This document shows positions 34,016-42,048 of a stretch of DNA of 64,000 nt, in pieces; position 1 is the first letter of the stretch, and every line of letters starts with the position of its first letter. The notes under the pieces were generated by a model. That model made no database searches. It was not told the DNA's origin and worked only from the letters and a program-made list of their open reading frames with translations. The stretch is from Oceanimonas sp052119705 (GTDB lineage: Bacteria; Pseudomonadota; Gammaproteobacteria; Enterobacterales; Aeromonadaceae): contig NZ_JBGQOP010000007.1 in NCBI RefSeq assembly GCF_052119705.1, positions 62,001 through 126,000 on the forward strand, read 5' to 3'. A program made the translations under genes and the position numbers.

Positions 34016-34972
34016 ATGAACTTAAAGAAACAACGGGTCTTATTAACCGGCGCTACTGGCTTTGTGGGTAATGCTTTGCAGCAACGCTTATTCGTTGATG
34101 AAGTTTATGATTTAACCATTGCTGTACGACGGGCGTCAACAACGCCAAGCGCTGGTTCTGTAGTGCAAGTACCTGCCTTAGGGGTAGAGACGAATTGGAA
34201 GAGTGCTTTACAAGATGTAGATTTTGTAATCCACGCTGCTGCTCGTGCACATGTCATAAAAGATAAAGCTGCAGAACCCGCGGCGGAATACCGCCAGGTA
34301 AACGTTGATGGCACGCTTAATCTTGCCCGACAAGCAGCTGACGCAGGTGTAAAACGATTTGTATTTATTAGCTCTATTGGTGTTAACGGTAATATAAGTA
34401 GTAAGCCTTTTATGACTGATGACGAAGCTAATCCAGCAGAAATGTATGCGCAATCCAAGTGGGAAGCCGAGCAAGGACTGTGGGAAATTCATAAAGAATC
34501 TGGGATGGAGTTAGTTATTATTCGTCCGCCTTTAGTATATGGCCCTAATGCTCCCGGTAATTTTGGCAGCTTAGTCAGTTGGATTAGTAAAGGTGTACCG
34601 CTACCTTTAGGTGCTATTCATAATCAGCGCTCTTTAGTGGCGCTAGATAATTTAGTAGATCTGATTATTACTTGTGTTGCTCACCCAGCTGCAGCTAATC
34701 AAGTGTTTTTAGCTGGCGATGGTGAGGATTTATCTACTACTGAATTATTACGTGGCGTAGCCAAAGCTATGGGTAAGCCAGCACGGCTTATTCCTGTACC
34801 TGCAAGCATGTTGCAGTTAGGCGCTAATTTGTTGGGTAAAAAAGCCATGGCGCAAAGGCTATTAGGCTCGTTACAGGTGGATATTAGTAAAACTCAACAG
34901 CTTTTAGGCTGGACGCCTCCATTAACGGTTGAGCAAGGGCTGAAACGCTGTTTTGAAACCAAAAAGGATTAA
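34016..34972 (+). CDS. NAD-dependent epimerase/reductase (WbpV/WreQ-like, UDP-4-keto sugar)
   Basis: Extended-SDR protein of 318 residues. VLLTGATGFVGNALQQRLF binds NAD(P), FISSIGVNG and YAQSKWEAEQGL give the Ser and YxxxK catalytic residues, and IIRPPLVYGPNAPGNF follows. In O-antigen loci this branch sits next to a short initiating transferase and a WbpM-like dehydratase and reduces UDP-4-keto-6-deoxy-GlcNAc to UDP-QuiNAc or FucNAc. That assignment is by context; a 4-epimerase role cannot be excluded. It precedes the sugar transferase by 3 bases. Confidence 0.75.
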   Translation: MNLKKQRVLLTGATGFVGNALQQRLFVDEVYDLTIAVRRASTTPSAGSVVQVPALGVETNWKSALQDVDFVIHAAARAHVIKDKAAEPAAEYRQVNVDGTLNLARQAADAGVKRFVFISSIGVNGNISSKPFMTDDEANPAEMYAQSKWEAEQGLWEIHKESGMELVIIRPPLVYGPNAPGNFGSLVSWISKGVPLPLGAIHNQRSLVALDNLVDLIITCVAHPAAANQVFLAGDGEDLSTTELLRGVAKAMGKPARLIPVPASMLQLGANLLGKKAMAQRLLGSLQVDISKTQQLLGWTPPLTVEQGLKRCFETKKD

Positions 34973-34975
34973 TGT

Positions 34976-35527
34976 GTGATCCGTTTATTTGATATTGTGT
35001 TTTCTTTGTTGGGTTTAGTGTTCGGCTTTCCGATATTGGTATTACTTACCATTATCGGGTTCTTTGACTCAGGCTCACCCATTTTTCGTCAAGTTCGAGT
35101 AGGACGTAATCAACAGCCTTTTACGTTGGTTAAGTTTCGTACTATGAAAGTGGACACCGCTTCTGTGGCTTCTCATTTAGCGAGTGCTTCATCTATTACC
35201 CCTTTTGGACATTTCTTGCGCCGCACTAAATTAGATGAGCTGCCACAATTATGGAACGTACTCACTGGAGACATGAGCTTGGTCGGCCCTCGACCTGGAT
35301 TGTTTAACCAAGCAGAGTTGACTGCCGAGCGCGCGCAGCGCGGTGTGTATAATGTACGCCCTGGTATTACTGGCCTTGCGCAAGTGAACGAGATTGATAT
35401 GTCTACTCCACAACTGTTAGCAGAAACTGATCAAAAGATGATCGCAAGCTTAACAGTAAGTGATTACTTCCGTTATATTTTGATGACGGTGGCAGGCAAA
35501 GGAGCTGGAGACCGGGTTAAAAAGTAG
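34976..35527 (+). CDS. Initiating sugar-phosphate transferase (PglC/WbpL-role, PF02397 type)
   Basis: Short monotopic phosphoglycosyl transferase that loads the first sugar phosphate onto undecaprenyl phosphate. 183 residues. A single re-entrant hydrophobic helix at about 3-28 (DIVFSLLGLVFGFPILVLL) is followed by KFRTM, RRTKLDELPQLWNVLTGDMSLVGPRPG (catalytic Asp-Glu dyad) and RPGITGLAQV. It lacks the N-terminal five-helix domain of WcaJ/WbaP, like PglC. GTG 34976 has AAGGA 7 bases upstream. With the WbpV-like and WbpM-like genes it suggests QuiNAc/FucNAc as the initiating sugar. Confidence 0.87.
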   Translation: MIRLFDIVFSLLGLVFGFPILVLLTIIGFFDSGSPIFRQVRVGRNQQPFTLVKFRTMKVDTASVASHLASASSITPFGHFLRRTKLDELPQLWNVLTGDMSLVGPRPGLFNQAELTAERAQRGVYNVRPGITGLAQVNEIDMSTPQLLAETDQKMIASLTVSDYFRYILMTVAGKGAGDRVKK

Positions 35528-35541
35528 CGCTGAGCTTCACT

Positions 35542-35576
35542 AGTGTTGAGTTGTAAGTGTTGAATGTTGAGTGAAA
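35542..35576. repeat. Heptad tract upstream of the second four-helix-bundle gene
   Basis: AGTGTTG AGTTGTA AGTGTTG AATGTTG AGTGAAA, the GTTGA dialect. The tract on the other side of the gene (36002-36055) is in the complementary TCAAC orientation. Confidence 0.85.
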
Positions 35577-35618
35577 TGAAAAATATTCCACAGCATTTAT
35601 CATCAGAGGGGAGTGGTA

Positions 35619-35998
35619 GTGGCGCAAGGTAATAATGTACTTAACAAATCATTCGAGTTTTCTATAGGAATAGTTAAACTGTATCAGCATTTGTCAAAAG
35701 AGCACCGAGAGTATGTGCTTTCTAAGCAGCTGTTGCGCTCTGGTACCTCTATTGGCGCGAATATCAATGAGGCTCAAGCCGGTCAGTCTAAAGCTGACTT
35801 TGTGGCAAAATGAGTATCGCCAGTAAAGAAGCGAGAGAAACAAAATACTGGTTAGAGCTGCTCTGTGCGACCGACTACTTAGATAAAACGCAACCGCATG
35901 TTTTAAGCTTACTTGAGCAAAGCGAAGAGCTAATAAAGATACTCACCATCCTAGTAAAAAATACCCAGCAAAATTTAAAAAAGAACGCCAAGAAATGA
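35619..35998 (+). pseudogene. Four-helix-bundle protein (S23/Avd-like family), frameshifted second copy
   Basis: Two overlapping frames together make one family member. GTG 35619 (GAGGGG 7 bases upstream) reads NVLNKSFEFSIGIVKLYQHL..SGTSIGANINEAQAGQSKADFVAK and stops at TGA 35811. The second frame from ATG 35810 continues MSIASKEARETKYWLELL..LIKILTILVKN, exactly the family C-terminal half. The break is at a run of four A (35807-35810); one more A would restore a single 126-residue product. It could be a disrupted gene, a phase-variable state, translational coupling through ATGA, or a sequencing error. Unlike the first copy it carries the full SIGANINEAQAG landmark. Flanked by inverted heptad tracts and inserted between the initiating transferase and the dehydratase. 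Confidence 0.75.
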
Positions 35999-36001
35999 AT
36001 C

Positions 36002-36055
36002 CACTCAACACTAAAAACTCAATACTTAACACTGTCGATTCACTCAATACTAACG
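36002..36055. repeat. Heptad tract downstream of the second four-helix-bundle gene
   Basis: CACTCAA CACTAAA AACTCAA TACTTAA CACT, then CACTCAA TACTAA, ending 14 bases before the next gene. Complementary dialect to 35542-35576. Confidence 0.85.
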
Positions 36056-36068
36056 AGGTTCGAGTTAT

Positions 36069-37994
36069 ATGATCGACGCCATTAGCTGGCTTTTTAAACA
36101 GCCCCGCTCGGTTAAGCGCCTTATTAGTGTGGCGCTGGATGTGCTTTTTATAACGCTAGCCTTTTGGGGGGCGTTAGTACTGCGCTTAGATACCTCTTCA
36201 ATTCTCTACTCTACATCTCATTGGCTGCTGTTATTGGCGGTATTGCCGGCTACTTTAATTTATTTTATCCGCTTTGGCTTATATCGCGCTGTGCTGCGTT
36301 ATATGGGTTATCACGCCACTGTGGTTATGGTGGGCGGGGTGGCAGTATCGGCTATTGCTATGGTGCTAGCGGCTTATTATTTTGAGGTGCGGATTCCTCG
36401 TACCGTGCCGGTGATTTATGGGGCTATAGCTTTGTTGCTGTGTGGCGGGGCGCGCACTTTAGCGCGCGCGCTCTATAATCAAAGCACTAAAAAATATAAA
36501 GCACCGGTGATCATTTATGGTGCAGGCGCGTCTGGCCGCCAATTAAATACCTCTTTGTTGCATGGCAGTGAGTATCGTGCAGTTGCTTTTGTCGATGATA
36601 ACCCGTTGCTGCAAAAAGCACTGTTGCAAGGCTTGATGGTGCACAGCGCTGAGGATTTGCCGCAATTAATAAAGCGGTATGACGCTAAAATATTGCTGTT
36701 AGCTATCCCCAGCTGCAGCCGCCAAGAGCGGCGAGACATAGTAGATAAGCTGGCGGTGCTGCCCATAGATATTTTAACCATTCCGGGCATGGCAGATTTA
36801 GTGAGTGGCAAGGCTAAAGTCAGTGAACTGCAAGAAGTGACCATAGAAGACTTACTGGGCCGTGATCCGGTGGCGCCTTTTGCTGAGCTTATTAGCGCCA
36901 ATATTAAAGATAAAGTGGTGATGGTGACCGGCGCCGGCGGTTCTATTGGCTCCGAGCTGTGTCGGCAAATCGTGCAGCAGCAGCCGATTAGCTTAGTGCT
37001 ATTTGAAACCTCTGAATTTGCTTTGTATCAGATCGATCAAGAGCTTACTAATTTATGCCAGGCCGAGGGCTATCAGGTGCGCATAGTGCCGATTATGGCC
37101 TCGGTGCAGCGGCAAAATCGGCTAGAGGCGGTGATGAGTGCCTTTGGCGTGCACACTGTGTATCACGCGGCGGCGTGTAAGCATGTGCCTTTAGTGGAAT
37201 ACAACGTAGTGGAAGGGGTGCGTAATAATGTGTTTGGCACCTGGCGCGCAGCTGAGGCTGCCATTAATTGTGGTGTAGAAACATTTGTGCTTATTTCTAC
37301 CGACAAAGCGGTGCGGCCCACTAATGTTATGGGCACTAGTAAACGCTTGGCTGAATTAGTGCTGCAAGGCTTGGCCTTGCGACAAAGTGAGACGCGCTTT
37401 TGCATGGTACGCTTTGGCAACGTGTTGGGTTCATCTGGTTCTGTGGTACCCTTATTTAAGAAACAAATACGCGCCGGTGGCCCTATTACGCTTACCCATG
37501 AAGAGATCACGCGTTATTTTATGACCATTCCCGAAGCGGCGCAGTTAGTGATTCAAGCCGGTGCTATGGGCAAAGGCGGCGATGTGTTTGTGTTAGATAT
37601 GGGTGAGCCGGTGCGCATTATTGATTTAGCGCGCAAGATGATCCGACTAATGGGCTATGAAGAAAAAACCATAAACAACCCAGATGGCGAAATTGAAATT
37701 AACGTTACCGGTTTACGCCCAGGCGAAAAATTGTATGAAGAGTTGCTAATAGGGGGAAACGAGGCGGAAACTCAACACCCGCGCATTCGTACTGCTAACG
37801 AAGTGCACTTACCGTGGGATGAAATGCTCAGTTTGTTAGATGAGCTAGATACTGCTTGTGAGGTATATGACCAAACAAAAATCCGGGAACTACTACTGAG
37901 TGCGCCGGCTGCGTTTAGCCCGCAAAGTGGCATATGTGACTTGGTTTGGAACGAAGGCCAAAAGAAGCGCCCAGCACTAAGTGTAGAAAATTAG
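36069..37994 (+). CDS. UDP-GlcNAc 4,6-dehydratase, WbpM/CapD family (membrane form)
   Basis: Large polytopic SDR that makes UDP-4-keto-6-deoxy-GlcNAc, the precursor of QuiNAc/FucNAc. 641 residues. Four membrane helices at about 15-125, a CoA-binding-like Rossmann domain at about 140-260 (VIIYGAGASGRQL), then the catalytic SDR domain with MVTGAGGSIGSELCRQI near 282. STDKAVRPTNVMGTSKRLAE carries the family Met-Lys active-site variation instead of YxxxK. LRPGEKLYEELL is the C-terminal signature. ATG 36069 has only a weak site upstream, because the heptad tract ends 14 bases before. Last gene of the plus-strand O-antigen block before pgi. Confidence 0.87.
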   Translation: MIDAISWLFKQPRSVKRLISVALDVLFITLAFWGALVLRLDTSSILYSTSHWLLLLAVLPATLIYFIRFGLYRAVLRYMGYHATVVMVGGVAVSAIAMVLAAYYFEVRIPRTVPVIYGAIALLLCGGARTLARALYNQSTKKYKAPVIIYGAGASGRQLNTSLLHGSEYRAVAFVDDNPLLQKALLQGLMVHSAEDLPQLIKRYDAKILLLAIPSCSRQERRDIVDKLAVLPIDILTIPGMADLVSGKAKVSELQEVTIEDLLGRDPVAPFAELISANIKDKVVMVTGAGGSIGSELCRQIVQQQPISLVLFETSEFALYQIDQELTNLCQAEGYQVRIVPIMASVQRQNRLEAVMSAFGVHTVYHAAACKHVPLVEYNVVEGVRNNVFGTWRAAEAAINCGVETFVLISTDKAVRPTNVMGTSKRLAELVLQGLALRQSETRFCMVRFGNVLGSSGSVVPLFKKQIRAGGPITLTHEEITRYFMTIPEAAQLVIQAGAMGKGGDVFVLDMGEPVRIIDLARKMIRLMGYEEKTINNPDGEIEINVTGLRPGEKLYEELLIGGNEAETQHPRIRTANEVHLPWDEMLSLLDELDTACEVYDQTKIRELLLSAPAAFSPQSGICDLVWNEGQKKRPALSVEN

Positions 37995-38128
37995 CGCGGC
38001 TTAGTTTTTTATGTGCTTAAATTCTGGTGGGGATTTACTGTGTATTTCGCGCTGTTTTTTAAGCTTTTAAATCATTCTTGGAGCGGGGTGCTGGGCGCTA
38101 TTTCTTTAGATAAAAAAGAGTATTGCGG

Positions 38129-39784
38129 ATGAATTTGTTAGATCAACCGGCGTTTGTAGCGTTGCAGAGGATGAAGGCGCAGGAATTAGCCTTGAGTCTG
38201 AGTCAACGCTTTGCGCTCGAGCCACGGCGTTTTACTGAATTTTGCTTGCCGTTTGGTGAGCATATGCAAGTGGACTTTTCCCGTCAGCTGTGGTCGAGTG
38301 ATGTTAAAGCGCAGCTATGTAAGTTGGCGCGAGATATGGACTTAAACTCGCCTATTCAAGCACTATTCGGCGATAACTTGTTAAACCATACCGAAGAACG
38401 GGCGGTATTGCATACCGTATTACGAACACCAGCAGACATAACGGTTCTGCTAAAAGGTACCAATGTGGTGCCTTTTGTACATCATGAACTGGCACGTATT
38501 AAGGTGTTTTGCCAACAGGTGCACAGTGGTGAATGGCGGGGTTTTAACGGACAGACGATTACCGATGTGGTTAATATTGGCATTGGTGGCTCAGATTTGG
38601 GCCCTGCCATGGTCACTGAAGCTTTGGCCTGTTATCAAGACAAAGGCATTCGTGCGCATTTCGTGTCTAACATGGATGGTGCTCAGCTAGCTCAGGTATT
38701 ACAACAAGTGGATGCGGCGCGCACCTTGTTTATTGTGTCTTCTAAAAGCTTTACCACAGATGAGACCATGACCAATGCGCGCGCGGCGCGTGAGTGGTTT
38801 TTGGCTGCTTGCGGTAATGCTGTGGATGTTAAAAAGCACTTTGTGGCTGTATCTACTAATACCAAAGCTGTTCAAGCGTTTGGTATTAGTAGCGATCATA
38901 TGTTTGAGTTTTGGGATTGGGTGGGTGGGCGTTTTTCGCTGTGGTCAGCCATTGGTTTGCCGATAGCGCTCACGCTGGGCTTTGAGAGTTTTGAAGAGCT
39001 GTTGGCCGGTGCTCATGCGATGGATCTGCATTTTCAGGATACGCCTTTTGAGAAAAATGTGCCGGTATTAATGGCGCTGCTCAGTATTTGGAATATCAAT
39101 GTATTGGGGTTGCGTAGTGAGGGGGTGTTCCCGTATTGCCAAGCCTTAAAGCGTTTTCCGGCATATTTGCAGCAGCTAAACATGGAATCAAATGGTAAAC
39201 GTGTTAACAACCAAGGCGAGAAGATTAGCCATAATACGGGGCCAATCGTGTGGGGCGAAGTGGGCACTAATGGCCAGCATGCGTTTTTTCAGTTATTGCA
39301 CCAAGGTAGCCAAGTAGTACCCGCGGACTTTATTGGTTTTGCTTGTTCTAGTTATAATTATCCGGAGCACCAGCGTAAGTTGCTTGGTAACATGCTGGCT
39401 CAAGCGGAAGCCATGGCTTTTGGAAAAAACTATAACCAAGTGGCGAAAGAGCTAACCTGTGAGGGTTTAAGTACCGAGGAAGTAGCTAAGCTTGCGCCTT
39501 ATAAGGTGATGCCGGGCAATAGGCCTAGTACGACAGTTTTGTGTGATGAGTTAACGCCTTATAACTTAGGTGCATTGATTGCTATGTATGAACACAAAAC
39601 TTTCGTGCAGGGAATAATATGGGACATTAATAGCTTCGATCAATGGGGCGTTGAGTTAGGTAAAAAGCTGGCGGCAAGATTGATAGATGATCTAGCTGAT
39701 AAAGCAGAGACGACGGATCATGATAGTGCAACCAACGGCTTGGTCGCACAGATTAAAAAATGGAATCTAGCGTTTAAAGACTAA
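38129..39784 (+). CDS. pgi: Glucose-6-phosphate isomerase
   Basis: Interconverts glucose-6-phosphate and fructose-6-phosphate, here probably also balancing hexose phosphate supply for sugar nucleotides. 551 residues (E. coli 549). VVNIGIGGSDLGPAMV, FVSNMDGAQL, SKSFTTDETMTNA and the catalytic MESNGKRVN (Glu) and GTNGQHAFFQLLHQG (His) motifs are intact. ATG 38129 has AAGAG 9 bases upstream; a TTG at 38123 is less likely. pgi at the end of a polysaccharide locus is seen in other gammaproteobacteria. Confidence 0.95.
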   Translation: MNLLDQPAFVALQRMKAQELALSLSQRFALEPRRFTEFCLPFGEHMQVDFSRQLWSSDVKAQLCKLARDMDLNSPIQALFGDNLLNHTEERAVLHTVLRTPADITVLLKGTNVVPFVHHELARIKVFCQQVHSGEWRGFNGQTITDVVNIGIGGSDLGPAMVTEALACYQDKGIRAHFVSNMDGAQLAQVLQQVDAARTLFIVSSKSFTTDETMTNARAAREWFLAACGNAVDVKKHFVAVSTNTKAVQAFGISSDHMFEFWDWVGGRFSLWSAIGLPIALTLGFESFEELLAGAHAMDLHFQDTPFEKNVPVLMALLSIWNINVLGLRSEGVFPYCQALKRFPAYLQQLNMESNGKRVNNQGEKISHNTGPIVWGEVGTNGQHAFFQLLHQGSQVVPADFIGFACSSYNYPEHQRKLLGNMLAQAEAMAFGKNYNQVAKELTCEGLSTEEVAKLAPYKVMPGNRPSTTVLCDELTPYNLGALIAMYEHKTFVQGIIWDINSFDQWGVELGKKLAARLIDDLADKAETTDHDSATNGLVAQIKKWNLAFKD

Positions 39785-39790
39785 AAATTT

Positions 39791-39963
39791 TTTGCCACGG
39801 AATACGCGAAGGCACGAGAGAATACAGGAAATACCAAGATAAAATATTTTGTATTGGTAAGGTCTTGTAATCAACCCTTTGAGTTTGTTGCTTTTCGTCC
39901 GTGTATTCAGTGGCAAAGTAGGGTTTAACTTTCGGCTTCTAGCTTATCACTCTCGGCTTTTAG
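39791..39963. repeat. GCAACGAAA-type element (39791-39917) and heptad tract (39929-39963)
   Basis: The palindromic element is in the CCACGGAA variant: TTTGCCACGGAATACGCG on the left, GTCCGTGTATTCAGTGGCAAA on the right in mirrored form, with GGTAAGGTC inside. It is followed by CTTTCGG CTTCTAG CTTATCA CTCTCGG CTTTTAG. The heptads encode the last eleven residues of the minus-strand waaL gene. pgi and waaL converge on this spacer, and no other terminator was seen. Confidence 0.75.
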
Positions 39964-41175
39964 TAGTATTAGACCCATTACCATGCTGTAGAGATAAATA
40001 ATGTGGGTGTGGTGGAATGGTACATCGGTTAGGCCGGAGATAAGTACTATGATGGCACAACCTAGAGTCCAATTTCTTAAGTTGTAATGCTGCTGTTTGT
40101 GCAGCAACCAAGTCGGTAGCAGCATCCAAGCTAGCAGTATGAATAAACCAAGCGAGCCGGTGCGTACTAAGGTATCAATATATTGATTGTGAAAGTGTGC
40201 ATCGGCTAATGGTGCGGCTGTTCGAGAAATAAGACCTGCGATTTTGTCTTGCTCTATTTTTTGTAGGTAACCAGGAGTACCGGTACCGAGTAGTGGCGAT
40301 TGTTTAATATAGCTCCAACCGCGTTGCCATAGCTGTAAGCGAATGCCGATCGAGGTATCCATATTCCCGCTGGCCATGTTGGCAAATTCAGTGCTGGTTT
40401 GTTGGTAACGGGTAGTGAGTTTTTCACCCGCAACAAAAGCACCGGCCCCAATGAATAAACAGCAAGCTAGGGTAGTAGTGAATATTTTTTTTGCTCCCAT
40501 TTTTCGAGCTAAAGGCCAAGCTAATAGAAAGAAGGTAAGCAATACGGCCAACCAAACCCCGCGAGTACCACTGAATATGATCGCCCCTATAGCGCCTATA
40601 GCACCTAAACTATAAAGGCCGTTAATCCATTTTTTTGCATTCATCGTGAATAAGAAATACACATAGCTTATGAGTAATATTGCAGCAAAAGTAGCGTAAG
40701 GAATGGGGTTGAGGGCTAGAAAACCTGCGCGTCCTAAATTAAGAACCATTACTTCGTAAATAGATTCTACCCCTATCACTATGCCCGCCAGTGCCATGAC
40801 TAACGAGAGTTGATGTAATGTTATTTTATGCCAAGGCAGCAGTGTTAGATAAAGCTGTACTATTAATAGGGTGCGAGCAAAGCTGAAATCTTCACCGCCT
40901 AACAGGTGGTTTAAAGTTAGTAATACGAAGATTATAAGATTGGCTATGCTAAATGCTTTAAAGGCTTGATTGTTTAAATTTGTGCGCCATTCTCCTTTAA
41001 AACGGATTAAGCAATAGACGGCAACAAGCGGGATCAGCCTGCTGAGAGCTGATTTGCCGCCGGGAACGCTAAATACACCCACCATTAGCCATATAAAGGG
41101 GCTTAACAAAAATAACTGCTCAATGTAAATGCCCATTTTATATCTTAAGTTACTACAGGCCATTGTCTGTGACAT
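39925..41175 (-). CDS. waaL: O-antigen ligase family protein (WaaL)
   Basis: Polytopic inner-membrane ligase joining the O polymer to lipid A-core at the periplasmic face. 416 residues with about 11-12 membrane segments. FSGTRGVWLAVLLTFFLLA and the large periplasmic loop with GTGTPGYLQ and AHFHNQYIDTLVRTGSLGL (the H-x-x-x-x-G Wzy_C/O-antigen ligase signature) are clear. The C-terminus ends KAESDKLEAES, which is a translated heptad tract. ATG 41175 overlaps the upstream gene stop (TAATG); ATG 41136 is an alternative. It could instead be a Wzy, but position next to a core-type transferase favours ligase. Confidence 0.82.
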   Translation of the reverse strand: MSQTMACSNLRYKMGIYIEQLFLLSPFIWLMVGVFSVPGGKSALSRLIPLVAVYCLIRFKGEWRTNLNNQAFKAFSIANLIIFVLLTLNHLLGGEDFSFARTLLIVQLYLTLLPWHKITLHQLSLVMALAGIVIGVESIYEVMVLNLGRAGFLALNPIPYATFAAILLISYVYFLFTMNAKKWINGLYSLGAIGAIGAIIFSGTRGVWLAVLLTFFLLAWPLARKMGAKKIFTTTLACCLFIGAGAFVAGEKLTTRYQQTSTEFANMASGNMDTSIGIRLQLWQRGWSYIKQSPLLGTGTPGYLQKIEQDKIAGLISRTAAPLADAHFHNQYIDTLVRTGSLGLFILLAWMLLPTWLLHKQQHYNLRNWTLGCAIIVLISGLTDVPFHHTHIIYLYSMVMGLILLKAESDKLEAES

Positions 41176-41921
41176 TAGTTAACCTTAAGAGATTTTTTAA
41201 ATTTTCTATTATGTAAAAAATGCCTTAGTTGGCAATAAGCGGTGTAAAGTTCACGACTAGGCTTGCGGTGGAGGGGTGTTTTATAACCGTCTTGTATCTG
41301 AATTGTTGTTTCAAACTCAGCTACGTCTTCTATGAGGTTTGGGGTGAGGTAATATGACTCAACACCATGAATAAAGCTTTTTCCAATATAGTTATCAACC
41401 GGTATGCTCCAGCGCTGAGAGCCATTTAATAACTTTTGAGCCGCCCATGGGGCGATAGCGTAACAACGCGCTCCCCAAAAGTTACTATTAATATGCTCAA
41501 TGCAATAATCTTGCTGTTGTTCCATAGTGATGGTGTCACTATTTCCTATTGGTTCTAAACGTATAAAACCATACTGTTGAATTTTTTTCTCTACTAAGGC
41601 TAAAGCTTCGGCTGCATTAGCGGAAATTCCCGCATCATCTTCTACTACTATTACTGGCTGGTTTAGGTCCACGCATTTTTGCCACAAAGAATAGTGGCTG
41701 CCATAGCAGCCCATTTCGCCTTTGCTGGGCATTTTACCGCTAGTGAGCCATAAGCGCTTTTTGTAGTTATAACGCTTAAATAGGGGATTACTTTGATCGT
41801 TACCGTCTATGGCATCAAAAAATGAGAAGTTGATACCTTGTTTATTAAGCTGTGCAGCGATGTAATCCCTGCGCTCTGGGCTTCTTTTAAGGCTTATAAC
41901 AAAAACGGCTGTAGACGGCAT
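41175..41921 (-). CDS. Glycosyltransferase family 25 (LPS core-type)
   Basis: GT25 enzyme (LgtB/LpsA/Lex-type beta-galactosyl- or glucosyltransferase) probably acting on the LPS inner or outer core. 248 residues. VFVISLKRSPERRDYIAAQL at the start, FDAIDG, KGEMGCYGSHYSLWQKC, IVVEDDAGIS (metal site) and WGARCYAIAPWAAQKLL are the family blocks. Its stop overlaps the waaL start by one base, so the two are an operon on the minus strand, separate from the RfaH-linked block. Confidence 0.87.
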   Translation of the reverse strand: MPSTAVFVISLKRSPERRDYIAAQLNKQGINFSFFDAIDGNDQSNPLFKRYNYKKRLWLTSGKMPSKGEMGCYGSHYSLWQKCVDLNQPVIVVEDDAGISANAAEALALVEKKIQQYGFIRLEPIGNSDTITMEQQQDYCIEHINSNFWGARCYAIAPWAAQKLLNGSQRWSIPVDNYIGKSFIHGVESYYLTPNLIEDVAEFETTIQIQDGYKTPLHRKPSRELYTAYCQLRHFLHNRKFKKSLKVN

Positions 41922-41989
41922 TAGAGATACTCAGTAACCAAAAATTGCGCATGAGCTTAGCAAAAAAAGTAAGGCGCTAGAAGCAGAGC

Positions 41990-42042
41990 ATGAAAAAGTA
42001 AGGCAATCAGCCTGCAGAACTAGTTCTGTATGCTGATTGCCT
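41990..42042 (-). terminator. Rho-independent terminator of map
   Basis: AGGCAATCAGC (42001-42011) pairs with GCTGATTGCCT (42031-42041), with an inner CAGAAC-TAG-TTCTG extension; on the minus strand it is followed by TACTTTTTC. It lies 8 bases after the map stop. Confidence 0.8.
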
Positions 42043-42048
42043 TTAGTT

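Noticed and set aside
35800..35820. Programmed -1 frameshifting in the second bundle gene
   Set aside because: The site GCAAAATGA does not fit the usual slippery heptamer X-XXY-YYZ and no downstream stimulatory hairpin was evident; simple mutation is more likely.
16741..36055. Diversity-generating retroelement or retron linked to the bundle genes
   Set aside because: No reverse transcriptase, template repeat/variable repeat pair or msr-msd structure was found in the window; only the Avd-like family resemblance is present.
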